A DNA stretch of 7,922 nucleotides from Pseudomonadota bacterium (GTDB taxonomy: Bacteria > Pseudomonadota > Alphaproteobacteria > Rhizobiales > Kaistiaceae). The notes under the pieces were generated by a model that was not told the DNA's origin, ran no database searches, and worked only from the letters and a program-made list of their open reading frames with translations. Position numbers and translations under genes: made by a program. The stretch spans positions 1-7,922 of the forward strand of contig JAEVZM010000716.1 in assembly GCA_023392225.1 (NCBI GenBank). The letters are read 5' to 3'. Of this stretch, positions 6,221 to 7,922 are shown in pieces (position 1 is the stretch's first letter; each line of letters starts with the position of its first letter).

Positions 6221-6526
6221 GCCATCATCCTTGAAATGGATAATGTCGACGTTTCGCGCTGGGGTGCGGACAACTGGCGATTGCACGCAGCCCTCCACGC
6301 GCCCGCCCACCGTCCGACGATCATGCGCACGCTCGAGCGCATTCACGAGACCTTCGACCGCTATATCCGCCTCCAGATCACGCTGACCGATGGGCGCTGG
6401 CGCGTCCATGCGGACCATCAGCGGATCCTGGATGCTTGCCGCGAGCCCCATGTCGACGTGGCGACAGCGCTTCTCCGACAGCACATCACCAAAGCAAGCT
6501 CGGCACTCGACCTGACGGTGCGTTGA
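6221..6526 (+). pseudogene. GntR-family regulator remnant: FCD ligand-binding domain without HTH
   Basis: From about 6221 to the TGA at 6524-6526 the frame reads like the C-terminal half of an FCD (FadR-type) sensor domain: WGADNWRLHAALHAPAHRP, then RIHETFDRYIRLQITLTDG, then DHQRILDACRE..VDVATALLRQHI. The helical pattern and the spaced histidines (R-L-H, D-H-Q, R-Q-H-I) fit the metal or ligand site of that fold. A whole GntR/FCD protein is about 220-240 residues with an N-terminal winged helix; only about 101 recognisable residues remain. The frame stays open upstream to an ATG at 6074, but residues from there to about 6220 resemble neither an HTH nor the first FCD helices in any of the three forward frames. 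I infer a 5'-deleted pseudogene whose break lies near 6200, directly behind the tRNA gene. It could still be expressed as a 150-residue protein. Confidence 0.6.
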
Positions 6527-6570
6527 CCACCAAGCCGCGCCCGGCTGTTCCGGCAGCCAGCCTGCCACTC

Positions 6571-6592
6571 GCCCGGTGACGTCACACCGGGC
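6571..6592. terminator. Hairpin between GntR remnant and XRE-cupin gene
   Basis: GCCCGGTG (6571-6578) pairs with CACCGGGC (6585-6592) around ACGTCA. It lies in the convergent gap, 45 bp after the remnant's stop and 28 bp beyond the regulator's stop. There is no T-tract on either side. The inner GTGACGTCAC is itself a perfect 10-bp palindrome, so a protein-binding site is an alternative reading. Confidence 0.45.
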
Positions 6593-6619
6593 ACAGCGGG
6601 GGCGCGACCGCGGCGGGCC

Positions 6620-7228
6620 CTACTCGCGATCGAGGTTGAACCAGAGCGTCCTCACGCGCTGCTCGCCGTGGTTCCAGATCTTGTGCAGGCGCTTGGAGCT
6701 GTAGGCGATGAGATCGTACTGGCGCAGGCGGTGCGGAACGCCGCCGACCTCGACGGTCAGCTCGCCCTCCAGCACGAAGCCATATTCGAAGCCTTCATGG
6801 GAGATCGGGCGCTCGGCGCTGCCGGTGTGGGGCGCATATTCGTTGAGCGCCACCGAGATGCCGCGCGAGCGGTCGTCGCGCAGCAGCCGCCGGACGACAT
6901 GCCGCGCGGTGGCCACGATGGGTCCCTCGTCGGCACGGACGACCATCCTCTCCTCGGGCTCGGACTCCGCGGCAACGAGATCTGCCATGGTCATCCGCAA
7001 TGCACCGGCGATGACGATCAGCGAGCCGATGGAGGGAGAGGCCCGGCCGCGCTCGACCAGGCTCAGCATCGAGGGGCTGATGCCGGCAAGGTCGGCGAGC
7101 GCCTGCAGGGTGAGGTTCCGCGTCAGCCGCTGCTCGCGGATCCGAACGCCGATGGCGGCAAGCGTCGTCGCGGTGGTCTTGGCCAGGTCCCCGCCCAACT
7201 CAAGATGATCGACGGTCAAGAGAGGCAC
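6620..7228 (-). CDS. XRE-family regulator with C-terminal cupin sensor domain
   Basis: A 202-residue two-domain transcription factor, the usual length for XRE-cupin regulators. Residues ~27-85 form the helix-turn-helix: IGVRIREQR, LTLQALADLAGISPSMLSLVERGRASPSIGSL. Residues ~123-199 form a small beta-barrel cupin: HEGFEYGFVLEGELTVEVGG, then YDLIAYSSKRLHKIWNHGEQ, ending LWFNLDRE. His144, Glu148 and His182 are near the usual metal positions, but one histidine of the HxH motif is Gly146, so metal binding is doubtful. Relatives control amine, amino-acid or sugar uptake and catabolism, with the cupin sensing a small molecule; no target gene can be named here. The start is uncertain. GTG at 7228 is used; the TTG at 7219, 6 nt behind AGAAGGTG, has the better ribosome site and gives 199 residues. 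The in-frame ATG at 7387 is rejected as non-coding in character. Confidence 0.85.
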   Translation of the reverse strand: MPLLTVDHLELGGDLAKTTATTLAAIGVRIREQRLTRNLTLQALADLAGISPSMLSLVERGRASPSIGSLIVIAGALRMTMADLVAAESEPEERMVVRADEGPIVATARHVVRRLLRDDRSRGISVALNEYAPHTGSAERPISHEGFEYGFVLEGELTVEVGGVPHRLRQYDLIAYSSKRLHKIWNHGEQRVRTLWFNLDRE

Positions 7229-7343
7229 CTTCTGCTTCGTCGGGAGCCGCCGCCGAGACCGGCCGCCTGCACCCCCGTTGATCGATGACGTCGAACGCGA
7301 GACGGAGACCCACCGAGGGCCAGGCACCGGGCGCCACCCGCCC

Positions 7344-7375
7344 TGTGCGTTAGCACACGCAGGCGCTGCAACGCA
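7344..7375. promoter_or_regulatory. Inverted-repeat cluster upstream of XRE-cupin gene
   Basis: Three inverted repeats are packed into 32 bp: TGTGC-GTTA-GCACA (7344-7357), GCAG-GCG-CTGC (7359-7369), and the flanking arms TGCGTT (7346-7351) and AACGCA (7370-7375). The cluster is about 115 bp before the regulator start and 30 bp after the LOG gene stop. It may be an autoregulatory operator or a structured transcript end of the LOG gene. No convincing -10 box could be placed in 7229-7405. Confidence 0.35.
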
Positions 7376-7405
7376 AAGTCCATTCAAGTCATTCGCGCGC
7401 TCGGG

Positions 7406-7922
7406 TCACAGCCACTTCGGGACCCGGCTCTTCTCCTGGGCGGCGAGGCCGTCGAGCAGCTCGGCGGGCGTCGCGGCGCTGACCAGGCTCCGCCGGTGAT
7501 CGAGCGGCAGGAAGCGGCGCTCGACCATGTGGTCGAGGAAGGCGAGGAAGCTGTCGTGGAAACCCTCGACGTTGAACAGGCCCGACGGCTTGTCGAAATA
7601 GTCGAGCTGGTTGAGCACCACGACCTCCATCAGCTCCTCCATCGTGCCGACGCCACCCGGCAGGGCGATGAAGGCATCGGCGAGCTCGGCCATGCGCGCC
7701 TTCCGCGACCGCATCTCGGCGACGATCTCGTGCCGGGTCAGCCCGGGGTGGAGGTGGCCGAGCGCGTGGAGGCGGGTGGTGATGATGCCGACCGCCTCGC
7801 CGCCGCCGGCGAGATGGGCGTCGGCGAGGGCGCCCATCAGCCCCTTGTGGGTGCCGCCGAACACCAGCACCAGGCCGCGGCGGGCAAGCTCGGTGCCGAG
7901 CGCCCGCGCCGCCTCGACGAAG
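7406..7922 (-). CDS. LOG-family protein (cytokinin riboside 5'-monophosphate phosphoribohydrolase-like), N-terminus missing
   Basis: Reads from the right edge to the TGA at 7408-7406, giving 171 visible residues; roughly the first 20-25 residues, with the initial Rossmann strand, lie outside. The GTG at 7870 is internal because the family match (FVEAARALGTELARRGLVLV) continues upstream of it. LOG proteins are Rossmann-fold lysine-decarboxylase-like enzymes that cleave ribose phosphate from nucleoside 5'-monophosphates. The signatures are present: MRSRKARM (70-77 of the visible part) with the conserved Arg-Lys, and PGGVGTMEE (88-96), the PGGxGTxxE nucleotide site. The glycine loop reads FGGTHKGLMGA where GGGxxGLMGA is usual. 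A 177-bp gap separates its stop from the XRE-cupin start on the same strand, so a shared operon is possible but not evident. The in vivo substrate in bacteria is usually unknown. Confidence 0.88.
   Translation of the reverse strand, partial: FVEAARALGTELARRGLVLVFGGTHKGLMGALADAHLAGGGEAVGIITTRLHALGHLHPGLTRHEIVAEMRSRKARMAELADAFIALPGGVGTMEELMEVVVLNQLDYFDKPSGLFNVEGFHDSFLAFLDHMVERRFLPLDHRRSLVSAATPAELLDGLAAQEKSRVPKWL

Noticed and set aside
6071..6568. 165-residue minus-strand frame opposite the GntR remnant
   Set aside because: No recognisable family pattern, whereas the plus strand shows a clear FCD domain.
6571..6592. GTGACGTCAC palindrome as a specific regulator site
   Set aside because: It lies between two convergent gene ends inside a larger hairpin, so a transcript-end role is simpler.
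7229..7387. N-terminal extension of the XRE-cupin protein to the ATG at 7387
   Set aside because: The extra residues are Arg/Gly/Ser-rich with no similarity, and the extension would swallow the inverted-repeat region; the family length fits the later start.

Overview
High-GC bacterial chromosomal window. The tRNA, the protein families and the codon bias (GC-rich third positions that leave very long false antisense frames open) suggest an alphaproteobacterium of the Rhizobiales/Rhodospirillales/Rhodobacterales kind. That placement is inference; no rRNA or marker gene is present to fix it. No phage, transposon, CRISPR array or recognised defence system is visible.

Layout. (1) 1-1054 (+): the C-terminal end of a secreted-type repeat protein made of ~94-residue Ig-like units, cut by the left edge. 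It ends at an 11-bp-stem hairpin. (2) 1133-3809: a divergent metabolic unit. A xylulokinase gene (xylB-like, -) lies back-to-back with a two-gene operon (+) encoding a free-standing 80-residue lipoyl-domain protein and an AcoC-like alpha/beta hydrolase. The 185-bp gap holds a promoter for each direction, both with 17-bp spacers, and an inverted repeat that could be a shared operator. (3) 3817-5781 (-): a complete amylosucrase (GH13_4), tail-to-tail with the hydrolase and only 7 bp away. (4) 5989-6064 (+): tRNA-Glu(CTC) with a good sigma70-type promoter. It is followed by a GntR/FCD regulator fragment that has lost its DNA-binding half. (5) 6620-7228 (-): an XRE-cupin regulator with an inverted-repeat-rich upstream region. 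(6) 7406-7922 (-): a LOG-family phosphoribohydrolase cut by the right edge.

How the parts fit. The most interesting part is the xylB / lipoyl / hydrolase unit. In acetoin dehydrogenase systems the AcoC E2 component is a single chain, lipoyl domain plus alpha/beta hydrolase. Here these two pieces are separate, translationally coupled genes (ATGA overlap), with no E1 or E3 in the window, opposite a pentulose kinase. The lipoyl-lysine motif is also unusual (T-P-K-L instead of the usual T-D-K-A). Amylosucrase would make alpha-glucan from sucrose and release fructose, and stands alone. The remaining genes look like ordinary, loosely connected chromosomal genes.
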